Origin: Pseudomonas sp. WS 5079
GTDB taxonomy: Bacteria > Pseudomonadota > Gammaproteobacteria > Pseudomonadales > Pseudomonadaceae
Assembly (NCBI RefSeq): GCF_012985465.1
Contig: NZ_JAAQWN010000012.1
Location: 1-64,000 of the forward strand
Length of the DNA stretch: 64,000 nucleotides
Reading direction: 5' to 3'
Shown here: piece after piece, positions 1 to 8,915 of the stretch
Numbering within the stretch: position 1 is the stretch's first letter
How the letters are laid out: each line of letters starts with the position of its first letter
Notes under the pieces: model-generated
Databases searched by the model: none
Told to the model about the DNA's origin: nothing
The model's input: the letters and a program-made list of their open reading frames with translations, nothing else
Position numbers and translations under genes: made by a program

Positions 1-140
1 CATGGCCGTGTCGCGGCTACCCCGGCATCCATGCCGGGGTGCCCACTGCGCAATACCTGCCTGCGGCCATCGTGGTTTAACGGGGCGCCTGAGATCAAAA
101 GCCAGATCAAAAACAGAGCAACAGCAACAGCAGAGATAGA
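1..140. repeat. Dispersed Pseudomonas repeat with near-perfect palindrome
   Basis: There is no supportable gene here. A 10-bp inverted repeat (19-28 with 31-40, ACCCCGGCAT / ATGCCGGGGT) is followed by a stretch starting GCCCACTGCGCAATACC and a run built on GATCAAAA (90-115). I recognise this arrangement from memory as a sequence recurring in intergenic regions of P. fluorescens genomes; no search was run. Short ORFs across it look like artefacts of the repeat. Confidence 0.5.
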
Positions 141-155
141 GCGCGAAGCTGCATT

Positions 156-253
156 CCCCTGTAGGAGCGGGCTTGCCCGCGATGGCGGTGTATCAGTCGA
201 TGAATCTGTTGGCAGACCTGCCGTCATCGCGGGCAAGCCCGCTCCTACAGGGG
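156..253. repeat. REP doublet (REPIN)
   Basis: Two inverted REP arms face each other. The left arm reads CCCCTGTAGGAGCGGGCTTG and continues GCCCGCGATG; the right arm is its exact reverse complement, ending at 253. About 40 nt of loop sequence separate them. This is the usual bipartite REPIN layout mobilised by RAYT transposases; no RAYT gene is in the window. Confidence 0.9.
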
Positions 254-279
254 TACGCGCACGCTTCGATAACCAGGTC

Positions 280-480
280 GGCTGTCAGGCCGCCTCGCTT
301 TGCTTTAGATCTGAGGCGGCCCCCCAAATCAATGTCGGATGACGGGCACACCGAGCCTGGGCGAGGTGCCGAGTGGTGGGGCAGGAGCCCTTTTGGTTAC
401 TTTTGGGGCTCTTTTCCAAAAGTGACCCGCTGTAAGAGCGGAACCAATAGCGGCCCAGACCGCAGCAATGGATATACACA
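280..480. repeat. Dispersed repeat block
   Basis: The stretch contains GAGTGGTGGGGCAGGAGCCC, a TTTTGGTTACTTTTGGGGCT segment and CCAAAAGTGACCCGCTGTAA. I recognise it as a high-copy intergenic repeat of fluorescent Pseudomonas that is often mis-annotated as short hypothetical proteins. The TTTTGG...CCAAAA parts form an imperfect inverted repeat. No start codon with a ribosome binding site supports a protein. The rest, to 600, holds only the leader of the next gene. Confidence 0.5.
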
Positions 481-601
481 CCGACCCAAAACCATCGCAG
501 TTGAGTTACATCTGGAAGCACTCTATATCCAGGAATATTGGCACTTAGTTTTACGCTGACGGCCTATTAAACCTATGAACCCAAGTCTCTGGAGGCTATG
601 A

Positions 602-1312
602 ATGAATACCCGTGGATTGCTTGATCAGTTGCTCAAGTCCGGCCAGGACATGTTGCAAAACAAGGCTGGCGGTCAACGTAAAGGTGATGACAAAGGCGCC
701 CTGGGCGGCCTGCTCGGCGGTGGCGGGCTCGGCAGCCTGCTGGGCGGCGCAGGTGGTGGGGCGTTGGCGGCCGGGGCCATGGGCCTGCTGCTGGGCAACA
801 AAAAAGCCCGCAACTTTGGCGGTAAAGCCCTCACTTATGGCGGCCTCGCAGCGCTCGGCGTGATCGCCTACAAGGCCTACGGCAACTGGCAGGCACAACA
901 GGCCGGTGCGCCCAAAGGCGAGCCGCAGACCCTCGACCGCCTGCCACCGGCCCAGGTCGAACTGCATAGCCAGGCCATTCTCAAGGCGTTGGTAGCCGCC
1001 GCCAAGGCCGATGGCCATGTCGATGAGCGCGAGCGCGCCTTGATCGAAGGCGAGTTCGTCAAGCTGGACAACGACCAGGAGCTGCAACACTGGCTGCATG
1101 CCGAGCTCAACAAACCCCTGGACCCCAGCGATGTAGCGCGCGCCGCCAGCACCCCGGAAATGGCCGCCGAAATGTACATCGCCAGCGTCATGCTGGTGGA
1201 CGAGGAAAACTTCATGGAGAAGTCCTACCTCGACGAACTGGCCCGCCAGCTCAAGCTGGAGCCGGGCCTGAAGACCGAGCTGGAAAAACAGGTGCGCCAA
1301 GCCACGCTCTGA
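602..1312 (+). CDS. TerB-like / DUF533 inner-membrane-associated protein
   Basis: This 236-residue protein resembles the DUF533 (YebE-like) family with a C-terminal TerB-type helical domain. The N-terminal third (residues ~35-70) is a Gly/Ala/Leu-rich segment, a likely membrane-interacting region. The C-terminal half (~115-236) is acidic and helical, as expected of TerB folds. GGAGG lies 7 nt before the ATG. A strong terminator follows, so it is probably monocistronic. Its role is unknown; TerB domains are associated with tellurite and stress responses, but that does not define a function here. Confidence 0.8.
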   Translation: MNTRGLLDQLLKSGQDMLQNKAGGQRKGDDKGALGGLLGGGGLGSLLGGAGGGALAAGAMGLLLGNKKARNFGGKALTYGGLAALGVIAYKAYGNWQAQQAGAPKGEPQTLDRLPPAQVELHSQAILKALVAAAKADGHVDERERALIEGEFVKLDNDQELQHWLHAELNKPLDPSDVARAASTPEMAAEMYIASVMLVDEENFMEKSYLDELARQLKLEPGLKTELEKQVRQATL

Positions 1313-1326
1313 CCCGCCCGGTACAG

Positions 1327-1366
1327 AAAAACACCCCGCCGCCATCCAGGTTGCGGGGTGTTTTTG
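1327..1366 (+). terminator. Rho-independent terminator
   Basis: Stem AAAAACACCCCGC (1327-1339) pairs with GCGGGGTGTTTTT (1353-1365) around a 13-nt loop and ends in a T-run. It separates the DUF533 gene from the wsp operon and is nearly symmetric. Confidence 0.9.
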
Positions 1367-1394
1367 TATTCCTTGAGACTTGGCCCACAACCCA

Positions 1395-1426
1395 TTGATA
1401 AATGATGGCACGGCCTCAGCTATACT
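1395..1426 (+). promoter_or_regulatory. Possible sigma-70 promoter for wsp operon
   Basis: TATACT at 1421-1426 is a good -10. The only -35-like element is TTGATA at 1395-1400, with a 20-nt spacer that is longer than ideal. It sits between the preceding terminator and the wspA start, about 34 nt upstream of the GTG. Confidence 0.35.
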
Positions 1427-1459
1427 CCCCGGCATTTGATCGGCCCTCGAGGAAATACT

Positions 1460-3082
1460 GTGAAGAACTGGACCTTGCGCCAACGCATATTGGCGAGCTT
1501 TGCGGTCATTATCGCCATCATGCTGCTGATGGTTGTGGTCTCGTACTCACGGTTGCTGAAGATCGAAACGAGCGAAAACTCGGTACGCGACGACGCCGTA
1601 CCGGGGGTGTTTTTCAGCTCGATGATCCGCAGCGCCTGGGTCGACAGCTACCTGCAGACCCAGGAACTGATCGGGCTGCGTGAGCACCAGGGCATTTCCG
1701 ACGCCGATAAGCAGGATTACAAGGCATTCGAGGCGCGGCTGGAGCAGCATATGGCCAGTTACGCCAATACGATCAATATCGACCAGGATCGTACCGAGTT
1801 CGACACCTTCGAAGCCCTGCACCAGAAGTACAACCAGGTGCTGGCCCAGGTCCTGGAACTGCACCAGGCCAACAAGGAAGCCGAGGCAGTCAAAATGTTC
1901 GACGAGCAACTGACCCCGGCCTGGACCGCAGGGCGCATGAAGCTCAATGACATCATCAACGAGAACAAGCAGGTGGCCGATAAAGCCACTGCGGCCATCG
2001 ATGACGCCGTAGCTGCCGCGAAAATCAGTATGGGCGTGTCGCTGCTCCTCGCGATCCTTGCCGCCGGCCTGTGCGGGCTGCTGCTGATGCGCGCGATCAT
2101 GGCGCCGATGAAACGCATCGTCGACATCCTCGAAACCATGCGCACCGGTGATTTGAGCAAGCGCCTGAACCTGGAGCGCAAGGACGAGTTCGGCGCCGTC
2201 GAGACCGGCTTCAACGACATGATGACCGAGCTGACCGCCCTGGTCTCCCAGGCCCAGCGTTCGTCGGTGCAGGTCACCACCTCGGTGACCGAGATTGCCG
2301 CCACCTCCAAGCAGCAACAGGCCACTGCCACCGAAACGGCGGCCACCACCACCGAAATCGGTGCGACCTCGCGGGAAATTGCCGCCACGTCCAAGGACCT
2401 GGTGCGCACCATGACCGAAGTGTCCACCGCCGCCGACCAGGCCTCGGTGGCCGCCGGTTCCGGCCAGCAGGGCCTGGCCCGCATGGAAGAAACCATGCAC
2501 TCGGTGATGGGCGCCGCGGACCTGGTCAACGCCAAGCTGGCGATCCTCAACGAAAAGGCCGGCAACATCAACCAAGTGGTGGTGACCATCGTCAAGGTGG
2601 CCGACCAGACCAACCTGCTGTCCCTCAACGCCGCCATCGAGGCCGAGAAGGCCGGTGAATACGGGCGCGGCTTTGCCGTGGTCGCCACTGAAGTGCGGCG
2701 CCTGGCCGACCAGACTGCCGTGGCCACCTACGATATCGAGCAGATGGTGCGCGAGATCCAATCGGCGGTATCGGCCGGTGTGATGGGCATGGACAAGTTC
2801 TCCGAAGAGGTCCGGCGCGGCATGTTCGAAGTGCAGCAAGTGGGCGAGCAACTGTCGCAGATCATCCATCAGGTGCAGGCCCTGGCGCCGCGCGTGCTGA
2901 TGGTCAACGAGGGCATGCAGGCCCAGGCCACCGGTGCCGAGCAGATCAACCATGCCTTGGTGCAGTTGGGCGATGCCAGCAGCCAGACCGTGGAGTCCCT
3001 GCGCCAGGCCAGCTTTGCCATTGATGAATTGAGCCAGGTTGCGGTGGGTCTGCGCAGCGGCGTGTCGCGTTTTAAAGTCTGA
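1460..3082 (+). CDS. wspA: Wsp methyl-accepting chemotaxis protein WspA
   Basis: Membrane receptor of the Wsp surface-sensing system. I place the start at the GTG preceded by GAGGAAA 5-10 nt upstream; this gives 540 residues beginning VKNWTLRQRIL. An upstream ATG at 1436 lacks a ribosome binding site. TM1 lies at ~10-30, a four-helix-type periplasmic domain at ~35-190, TM2 at ~192-212, a HAMP domain at ~212-265, then a long coiled-coil signalling domain. The hairpin tip (residues ~390-410) reads EAEKAGEYGRGFAVVATEV, the conserved MCP core. First gene of a seven-gene operon; its stop overlaps the wspB start by one base. Confidence 0.95.
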   Translation: MKNWTLRQRILASFAVIIAIMLLMVVVSYSRLLKIETSENSVRDDAVPGVFFSSMIRSAWVDSYLQTQELIGLREHQGISDADKQDYKAFEARLEQHMASYANTINIDQDRTEFDTFEALHQKYNQVLAQVLELHQANKEAEAVKMFDEQLTPAWTAGRMKLNDIINENKQVADKATAAIDDAVAAAKISMGVSLLLAILAAGLCGLLLMRAIMAPMKRIVDILETMRTGDLSKRLNLERKDEFGAVETGFNDMMTELTALVSQAQRSSVQVTTSVTEIAATSKQQQATATETAATTTEIGATSREIAATSKDLVRTMTEVSTAADQASVAAGSGQQGLARMEETMHSVMGAADLVNAKLAILNEKAGNINQVVVTIVKVADQTNLLSLNAAIEAEKAGEYGRGFAVVATEVRRLADQTAVATYDIEQMVREIQSAVSAGVMGMDKFSEEVRRGMFEVQQVGEQLSQIIHQVQALAPRVLMVNEGMQAQATGAEQINHALVQLGDASSQTVESLRQASFAIDELSQVAVGLRSGVSRFKV

Positions 3083-3606
3083 TGAGTGATCCAGCGGCTA
3101 AACGCGGCGCGGTGACGGCAGCCAGAAAAGCCTTGTTCCTGGTATTTCATATCGGCAGCGAGCGCTACGCCCTCAAGGCCACGGAAGTGGCTGAGGTGTT
3201 GCCGCGCCTGCCGCTCAAGCCCATCGCCCATGCGCCGGTGTGGGTCGCCGGGATTTTCGCCCATCGCGCCAACATGGTGCCGGTGATCGACCTCAGTGCC
3301 CTGACCTTTGGTACACCGGCCCAAGCCCGTACCAGCACGCGGCTGGTACTGGTCAACTATCGCCCAGAGGCGTGGCTGGAGCCGCGCTGGCTGGGGCTGA
3401 TCCTCGAACAGGCGACTGACACCCTGCGCTGCGATCCGGCGGATTTCCAACCCTACGGCCTGGACAATCGCCAGGCGCCGTATCTGGGCCCGGTGCGCGA
3501 AGACGAACGGGGCCTGACACAGTGGATTGGCGTCGCCGACCTGCTCACCGCCGAGGTCCGCGCCTTGCTGTTTGCCCCCGACCTGACTGTTGGGGAGGCG
3601 GGATGA
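3082..3606 (+). CDS. wspB: CheW-like adaptor WspB
   Basis: A 174-residue protein with a single CheW domain across most of its length, for example VWVAGIFAHRANMVPVIDLS near residues 53-72. CheW proteins couple receptors to CheA-type kinases. It starts on the last base of the wspA stop codon and overlaps wspC by four bases, so translation is coupled. It is one of two CheW paralogues in the operon (the other is wspD), as in all complete wsp clusters. Confidence 0.93.
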   Translation: MSDPAAKRGAVTAARKALFLVFHIGSERYALKATEVAEVLPRLPLKPIAHAPVWVAGIFAHRANMVPVIDLSALTFGTPAQARTSTRLVLVNYRPEAWLEPRWLGLILEQATDTLRCDPADFQPYGLDNRQAPYLGPVREDERGLTQWIGVADLLTAEVRALLFAPDLTVGEAG

Positions 3607-4868
3607 GCAGTGACCAACGCTTTTTCGACTTCCTCAAGGAGCGTATCGGCCTGGATGTCGCCTCGGTGGGCGAAGCGATTATCGAGCGCGCCGTGCGCCA
3701 GCGCAGCCAGGCATTGCAGGGGCTGAGCGCCGATCAATACTGGCAGCGCCTGCAAACCAGCAGCGAAGAACAACAGGCGTTGATCGAAGCGGTCATCGTC
3801 CCCGAGACCTGGTTTTTCCGTTACCCCGAATCCTTCGCCACCCTGGCGCGGCTGGCCGTCACGCGACTGGGCGAGATCAAGCACATGCGCGCCCTGCGTA
3901 TCCTCAGCCTGCCGTGCTCCACTGGCGAGGAGCCCTATTCCATCGCCATGGCCCTGCTCGATGCGGGCCTTTCGCCCCACCAGTTCAAGGTGCAGGGTAT
4001 GGACGTCAGCCCGCTGTCGGTGGAACGGGCGCGGCGTGGGGTGTATGGCAAGAATTCCTTTCGTGGCCAGGACATCGAGTTTCGTGAGCGGCATTTCAGC
4101 GCCGAAGATGACGGCTACCGCGTCGCTGATCGGGTGCGTGAACAGGTGCGCCTGCAAGTGGGCAACCTGCTGGACCCGCAGTTGCTGGCCAACGAGCCGA
4201 CCTATGACTTTGTGTTTTGCCGCAACCTGTTGATCTATTTCGACCAGCCGACCCAGAAGCAAGTGTTTGAAGTGCTCAAGGGCCTGACCCATATCGACGG
4301 TGTGCTGTTTATCGGCCCGGCCGAAGGCAGCCTGCTGGGGCGCCTGGGCATGCGTTCGATTGGAGTGCCGCAGTCGTTTGCCTTCAGTCGTCATGCCCAA
4401 ACCACACCCGAACCGGTCTTCGCCCCGACACCGCCTCCGGTGCCCCAGCGCAGCGCAGCGCCGATTGCGAGTAAACCCCGGCCATTCAGTGCATTCGCCA
4501 CGCCGGTGCTGCCGACCAAGCCGGCACCCGTGCACTCGGATGCGGCGCAGCTGCTCGGGCAGATCGCAACCCTGGCCAATGAAGGCAAAAGCCTTGAGGC
4601 CCGTGCGGCCTGCGAGCGCTACCTGCAAAACCATCCACCGGCGGCCCAGGTGTTCTATTGGCTGGGCCTGCTCAGCGATGTAGCGGGTAGCGCCCTGGAA
4701 GCCCAGGGGTATTATCGAAAAGCCTTGTACCTGGAGCCCCAGCATCCGCAGGCCTTGATGCACCTGGCCGCGCTGCTGGAATCCCAGGGCGATACGGCGG
4801 GGGCGCGGCGCTTGCAAGCCCGTGCTGCCCGTAGCGAGCGAGCCGCCGACAGTGAGCCTAAACGATGA
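3603..4868 (+). CDS. wspC: Chemoreceptor methyltransferase WspC (CheR with TPR tail)
   Basis: This 421-residue CheR-type S-adenosylmethionine-dependent methyltransferase would methylate WspA glutamates. The ATG at 3603 has GGGAGG 5-10 nt upstream; an in-frame upstream ATG at 3522 lies within wspB without a site. The SAM-binding motif LPCSTGEEPYS is at ~residue 102, and the catalytic-domain landmark DFVFCRNLLIYF at ~202. A Pro-rich linker (~265-310) leads to a C-terminal tetratricopeptide region (~310-421), typical of WspC rather than plain CheR. It opposes WspF in setting receptor methylation. Confidence 0.94.
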   Translation: MSSDQRFFDFLKERIGLDVASVGEAIIERAVRQRSQALQGLSADQYWQRLQTSSEEQQALIEAVIVPETWFFRYPESFATLARLAVTRLGEIKHMRALRILSLPCSTGEEPYSIAMALLDAGLSPHQFKVQGMDVSPLSVERARRGVYGKNSFRGQDIEFRERHFSAEDDGYRVADRVREQVRLQVGNLLDPQLLANEPTYDFVFCRNLLIYFDQPTQKQVFEVLKGLTHIDGVLFIGPAEGSLLGRLGMRSIGVPQSFAFSRHAQTTPEPVFAPTPPPVPQRSAAPIASKPRPFSAFATPVLPTKPAPVHSDAAQLLGQIATLANEGKSLEARAACERYLQNHPPAAQVFYWLGLLSDVAGSALEAQGYYRKALYLEPQHPQALMHLAALLESQGDTAGARRLQARAARSERAADSEPKR

Positions 4869-5563
4869 GTAGCTCCGCACTCCCGGACACCGACCTGGAC
4901 CTGACGGTGGCCGATACCCAGGCCATCGACGATTGCTGGAACCGCATCGGGATCCATGGCGATAAATCCTGCCCGTTGCTGGCCGAGCACATCCACTGCC
5001 GCAACTGTGCAGTGTATTCCGCTGCCGCCACCCGCCTGCTTGATCGTTATGCCTTGCAGCAGGAAGACCATCGGCATGCCGCCGCCGCGCAGGCGGACGA
5101 TGAGGTGGCCACCCGGTCGTTGCTGATGTTCCGCCTGGGCGAGGAGTGGATGGGCATCGCCACCCGTTGCCTGGTGGAAGTGGCGCCGCTGCAGCCGATC
5201 CATTCCTTGCCCCACCAGCGCTCGCGGGCGCTGCTCGGGGTCGCCAATGTGCGCGGCGCGCTGGTGGCCTGCCTGTCCCTGGTGGAACTGCTCGGGCTCG
5301 ACAGCACGGGCGGCGGCCCCAGCGGCGGGCGGATCATGCCGCGCATGTTGATCATCGCCGCGCAGGACGGCCCGGTGGTGGTGCCGGTGGATGAAGTGGA
5401 TGGCATTCATGCCATCGATGAGCGCACCCTCAAAGCGGCGTCTGCGTCCGGCACCCAGGCCAGTGCGCGCTACACCCAGGGTGTGTTGCAGTTCAAGGGC
5501 CGCAGCCTGCGCTGGCTGGACGAGGCGCAATTGCTGTCTGCCGTGACCCGGAGCCTGTCATGA
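4865..5563 (+). CDS. wspD: CheW-like adaptor WspD
   Basis: A 232-residue protein with an N-terminal extension (~75 residues, Cys-containing DKSCPLLAEHIHCRNC) and a C-terminal CheW domain (~80-230; RALLGVANVRGALVACLSL is diagnostic). It overlaps both wspC and wspE by four bases. The N-terminal extension is characteristic of WspD and distinguishes it from WspB. It presumably scaffolds WspE at the receptor array. Confidence 0.92.
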   Translation: MSSSALPDTDLDLTVADTQAIDDCWNRIGIHGDKSCPLLAEHIHCRNCAVYSAAATRLLDRYALQQEDHRHAAAAQADDEVATRSLLMFRLGEEWMGIATRCLVEVAPLQPIHSLPHQRSRALLGVANVRGALVACLSLVELLGLDSTGGGPSGGRIMPRMLIIAAQDGPVVVPVDEVDGIHAIDERTLKAASASGTQASARYTQGVLQFKGRSLRWLDEAQLLSAVTRSLS

Positions 5564-7857
5564 CCCCCGACCAGATGCGCGACGCCTCGCTGCTGGAACT
5601 GTTCAGCCTGGAAGCCGATGCCCAGACCCAGGTCCTGAGTGCCGGCTTGCTGGCCCTGGAGCGCAACCCGACCCAGGCCGACCAGCTCGAAGCCTGCATG
5701 CGCGCGGCGCATTCGCTCAAGGGCGCGGCGCGGATTGTCGGGGTCGACGCTGGCGTCAGCGTGGCCCACGTGATGGAAGACTGCCTGGTCAGCGCCCAGG
5801 AAAGCCGGTTGTACCTGCAACCCGAACATATCGACGCGTTGTTGCAGGGCACCGACCTGCTGATGCGCATCGCCACACCGGGCAACAGCGTGGGCCCGGC
5901 CGATATCCAGGCGTATGTGGCGCTGATGGAGCGCTTGCTGGATCCGTCGCAACCCACGGCCAAAGTGGTTGCACCGCCGCCTGTGACTGCGCCGCCTGCG
6001 CAGCCGTTGCCGCCCCTTGAAGAGTCGCTGCTATTGCCCCCGGAACCGGAGGCCGCGCCGCCCGTCAGCAGTGATACGCCGCGCCAGAACAAACGCATGA
6101 CCGAAGGCGGCGATCGCGTGTTGCGGGTCACGGCCGAGCGCTTGAACAGCCTGTTGGACCTGTCCAGCAAATCCCTGGTGGAAACCCAGCGGCTCAAGCC
6201 GTACCTGTCCAGCCTGCAACGCCTCAAGCGCATCCAGAGCAACGGCGCCCGGGCCCTGGACAACCTCGACGGCCAGCTCAAGACGGTCGACCTGAACCTC
6301 GAAGCCCAGGAAGCCCTGGCCGATGCCCGCCGCCTGTTGAGCGAAGCGCAGTTGCTGCTGGCGGAAAAGACCGCCGAGCTCGATGAGTTCGGCTGGCAGG
6401 CCGGGCAACGTGCCCAGGTGCTATATGACACGGCGCTGGCGTGCCGCATGCGCCCGTTTGCCGATGTGCTGGCGGGGCAGGCGCGCATGGTGCGTGACCT
6501 GGGCCGCAGCCTGGGCAAGCAGGTACGCCTGGAAATCGAAGGCGAGAAGACCCAGGTCGACCGCGATGTGCTGGAAAAACTCGAGGCGCCGCTGACCCAT
6601 TTGTTGCGCAATGCCGTCGATCACGGCATCGAAATGCCCGAGCAGCGCCTGCTGGCGGGCAAGCCGGCCGAGGGCCTGATCCGCCTGCGCGCTTCGCACC
6701 AGGCTGGCCTGCTGGTGCTGGAGTTGAGCGATGACGGCAACGGCGTCGATCTGGAGCGCCTGCGCGGCAGTATTGTCGAGCGCAATCTGTCGCCGCTGGA
6801 AACCGCCTTGCGCCTGAGCGAAGAGGAATTGCTGACCTTCCTGTTCCTGCCGGGCTTCAGCCTGCGCGACAAGGTGACCGAAGTCTCCGGGCGCGGCGTC
6901 GGCCTGGATGCGGTGCAGCACATGGTCCGCCAACTGCGTGGTGCGGTGGTGCTGGAACAGACGGCGGGGCAGGGCAGCCGCTTCCATCTGGAAGTGCCGC
7001 TGACCTTGTCGGTGGTGCGCAGCCTGGTGGTGGAAGTTGGCGAAGAAGCCTATGCCTTTCCCCTGGCCCACATCGAACGCATGTGCGACCTGGAACCTGA
7101 CGAAATCGTACAGTTGGAAGGCCGCCAGCATTTCTGGCACGAAGGCCGGCATGTCGGCCTGGTCGCGGCCAGCCAGCTATTGCAGCGCCCGCCCGGGCAG
7201 GCCAACCAGGACACCCTCAAGGTCGTGGTGATCCGCGAGCGCGATGCGGTGTACGGGATTGCCGTGGAGCGCTTTATCGGCGAACGCACCCTGGTGGTGT
7301 TGCCGCTGGATGATCGCCTGGGCAAGGTGCAGGATATTTCTGCCGGCGCGCTGCTGGACGACGGCTCGGTGGTGCTGATCGTCGATGTCGAGGACATGCT
7401 GCGTTCGGTGGACAAGCTGCTCAATACCGGTCGCCTGGAGCGCATTGCCCGCCGCGCGCAGCAAACCGTGGAGGCTGCACGCAAGCGCATTCTGGTGGTG
7501 GACGACTCACTGACCGTGCGCGAACTGCAGCGCAAGCTATTACTTAATCGTGGATATGACGTGGCGGTCGCCGTCGATGGCATGGATGGCTGGAATGCTC
7601 TGCGTTCCGAAGACTTCGACCTGCTGATCACTGACATTGATATGCCTCGCATGGACGGTATTGAATTGGTCACACTTTTGCGCCGAGACACTCGCCTGCA
7701 GTCGCTGCCGGTGATGGTGGTGTCCTACAAGGATCGCGAAGAAGACCGGCGTCGCGGCCTGGATGCCGGCGCCGACTATTACCTGGCCAAGGCCAGTTTC
7801 CATGACGATGCCCTGCTCGATGCAGTGGTAGAACTGATTGGAGGCGCCCGGGCATGA
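5560..7857 (+). CDS. wspE: Hybrid CheA-type histidine kinase WspE
   Basis: A 765-residue CheA-REC hybrid. The Hpt domain carries the phosphorylatable His51 in AAHSLKGAAR. A Pro-rich linker (~135-180) is followed by dimerisation and HATPase domains with the N-box LLRNAVDHGIE, then DDGNGVD and GRGVGLD. A CheW-like regulatory domain spans ~480-620, and a C-terminal receiver carries Asp692 in LLITDIDMPRMDG. It phosphorylates WspR (output) and WspF (adaptation). It overlaps both neighbours by four bases. Every catalytic motif I checked is intact. Confidence 0.95.
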   Translation: MTPDQMRDASLLELFSLEADAQTQVLSAGLLALERNPTQADQLEACMRAAHSLKGAARIVGVDAGVSVAHVMEDCLVSAQESRLYLQPEHIDALLQGTDLLMRIATPGNSVGPADIQAYVALMERLLDPSQPTAKVVAPPPVTAPPAQPLPPLEESLLLPPEPEAAPPVSSDTPRQNKRMTEGGDRVLRVTAERLNSLLDLSSKSLVETQRLKPYLSSLQRLKRIQSNGARALDNLDGQLKTVDLNLEAQEALADARRLLSEAQLLLAEKTAELDEFGWQAGQRAQVLYDTALACRMRPFADVLAGQARMVRDLGRSLGKQVRLEIEGEKTQVDRDVLEKLEAPLTHLLRNAVDHGIEMPEQRLLAGKPAEGLIRLRASHQAGLLVLELSDDGNGVDLERLRGSIVERNLSPLETALRLSEEELLTFLFLPGFSLRDKVTEVSGRGVGLDAVQHMVRQLRGAVVLEQTAGQGSRFHLEVPLTLSVVRSLVVEVGEEAYAFPLAHIERMCDLEPDEIVQLEGRQHFWHEGRHVGLVAASQLLQRPPGQANQDTLKVVVIRERDAVYGIAVERFIGERTLVVLPLDDRLGKVQDISAGALLDDGSVVLIVDVEDMLRSVDKLLNTGRLERIARRAQQTVEAARKRILVVDDSLTVRELQRKLLLNRGYDVAVAVDGMDGWNALRSEDFDLLITDIDMPRMDGIELVTLLRRDTRLQSLPVMVVSYKDREEDRRRGLDAGADYYLAKASFHDDALLDAVVELIGGARA

Positions 7858-8864
7858 AGATCGCCATCGTCAATGACATGCCCCTGGCGGTCGAGGCCTT
7901 GCGCCGGGCCTTGAGCTTCGAGCCGGCCCACGAAGTGGTGTGGGTGGCCACCAATGGCCTGGAAGCGGTGCAGCGCTGCGCCGAGCTGACGCCGGACCTG
8001 ATCCTGATGGACTTGATCATGCCGGTGATGGATGGCGTCGAGGCGACCCGGCAGATCATGGCCGAGACGCCATGCGCTATCGTTATCGTCACCGTGGATC
8101 GCCAGCAGAATGTCAGCCGCGTGTTCGAAGCCATGGGCCATGGCGCCCTGGACGTGGTGGACACCCCGGCCCTGGGGGTTGGCGATGCCAAGGAGGCGGC
8201 CGCGCCCCTGTTGCGCAAGATCCTCAATATCGGCTGGCTGATCGGCCAGCGCGGCAGCCGGGTGCGCGCTGAACCTGTGCATCCGCGAGGGACGGGCAAG
8301 CGCCAGAGCCTGGTGGCGATCGGCTCTTCGGCCGGTGGCCCGGCGGCGCTGGAAACCCTGCTCAAGGGCTTGCCTCGGGACTTTGCCGCAGCCATTGTGC
8401 TGGTGCAGCATGTGGACCAGGTGTTCGCCGCCGGCATGGCCGAGTGGCTGAGCAGCGCCTCGGGCCTGCCGGTGCGCCTGGCGCGTGAAGGGGAGCCGCC
8501 GCAAAGCGGCGTGGTGTTGCTGGCCGGCACCAATCATCATATCCGGCTGCTGAAAAACGGCACGCTGGCCTACACGGCGGAGCCCGTGAACGAGATTTAT
8601 CGGCCGTCCATCGACGTGTTTTTCGAGAGCGTCGCCAGCCATTGGAACGGCGATGCCGTCGGCGTCTTGCTGACCGGCATGGGACGCGACGGAGCCCAGG
8701 GACTCAAATTGATGCGTCAGCAGGGCTATCTGACCATCGCTCAGGATCAGCAGAGCTGTGCGGTTTACGGCATGCCCAAAGCGGCAGCGGCGATTGATGC
8801 CGCTGTTGAGATTCGCCCATTGGACAGAATTGCGCCACGATTGCTGGAGGTATTCGCAAAATGA
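7854..8864 (+). CDS. wspF: Chemoreceptor methylesterase WspF (CheB)
   Basis: This 336-residue CheB-type methylesterase would demethylate WspA and dampen the pathway. The N-terminal receiver has phospho-acceptor Asp53 (LILMDLIMPVMDG). The C-terminal esterase has Ser159 in IGSSAGGPAALE, a His in LVQHVDQVF and an Asp in LLTGMGRDGAQG. The reading frame is intact, so the known loss-of-function route to the wrinkly, high cyclic-di-GMP phenotype is not present here. A 51-nt gap separates it from wspR. Confidence 0.95.
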   Translation: MKIAIVNDMPLAVEALRRALSFEPAHEVVWVATNGLEAVQRCAELTPDLILMDLIMPVMDGVEATRQIMAETPCAIVIVTVDRQQNVSRVFEAMGHGALDVVDTPALGVGDAKEAAAPLLRKILNIGWLIGQRGSRVRAEPVHPRGTGKRQSLVAIGSSAGGPAALETLLKGLPRDFAAAIVLVQHVDQVFAAGMAEWLSSASGLPVRLAREGEPPQSGVVLLAGTNHHIRLLKNGTLAYTAEPVNEIYRPSIDVFFESVASHWNGDAVGVLLTGMGRDGAQGLKLMRQQGYLTIAQDQQSCAVYGMPKAAAAIDAAVEIRPLDRIAPRLLEVFAK

Positions 8865-8915
8865 CCGATATAACTCGCTGTCCTGGCCTGCACGTAGTAA
8901 TTCAGGTGACCGCAA

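Noticed and set aside
439..465. GGAACC as a possible hrp box
   Set aside because: No CCAC at 15 or 16 nt, no gene at a sensible distance, and it lies in a dispersed repeat.
31..559. Two short plus-strand frames in the first 600 bases
   Set aside because: They read through REP and other dispersed repeats and have no ribosome binding sites.
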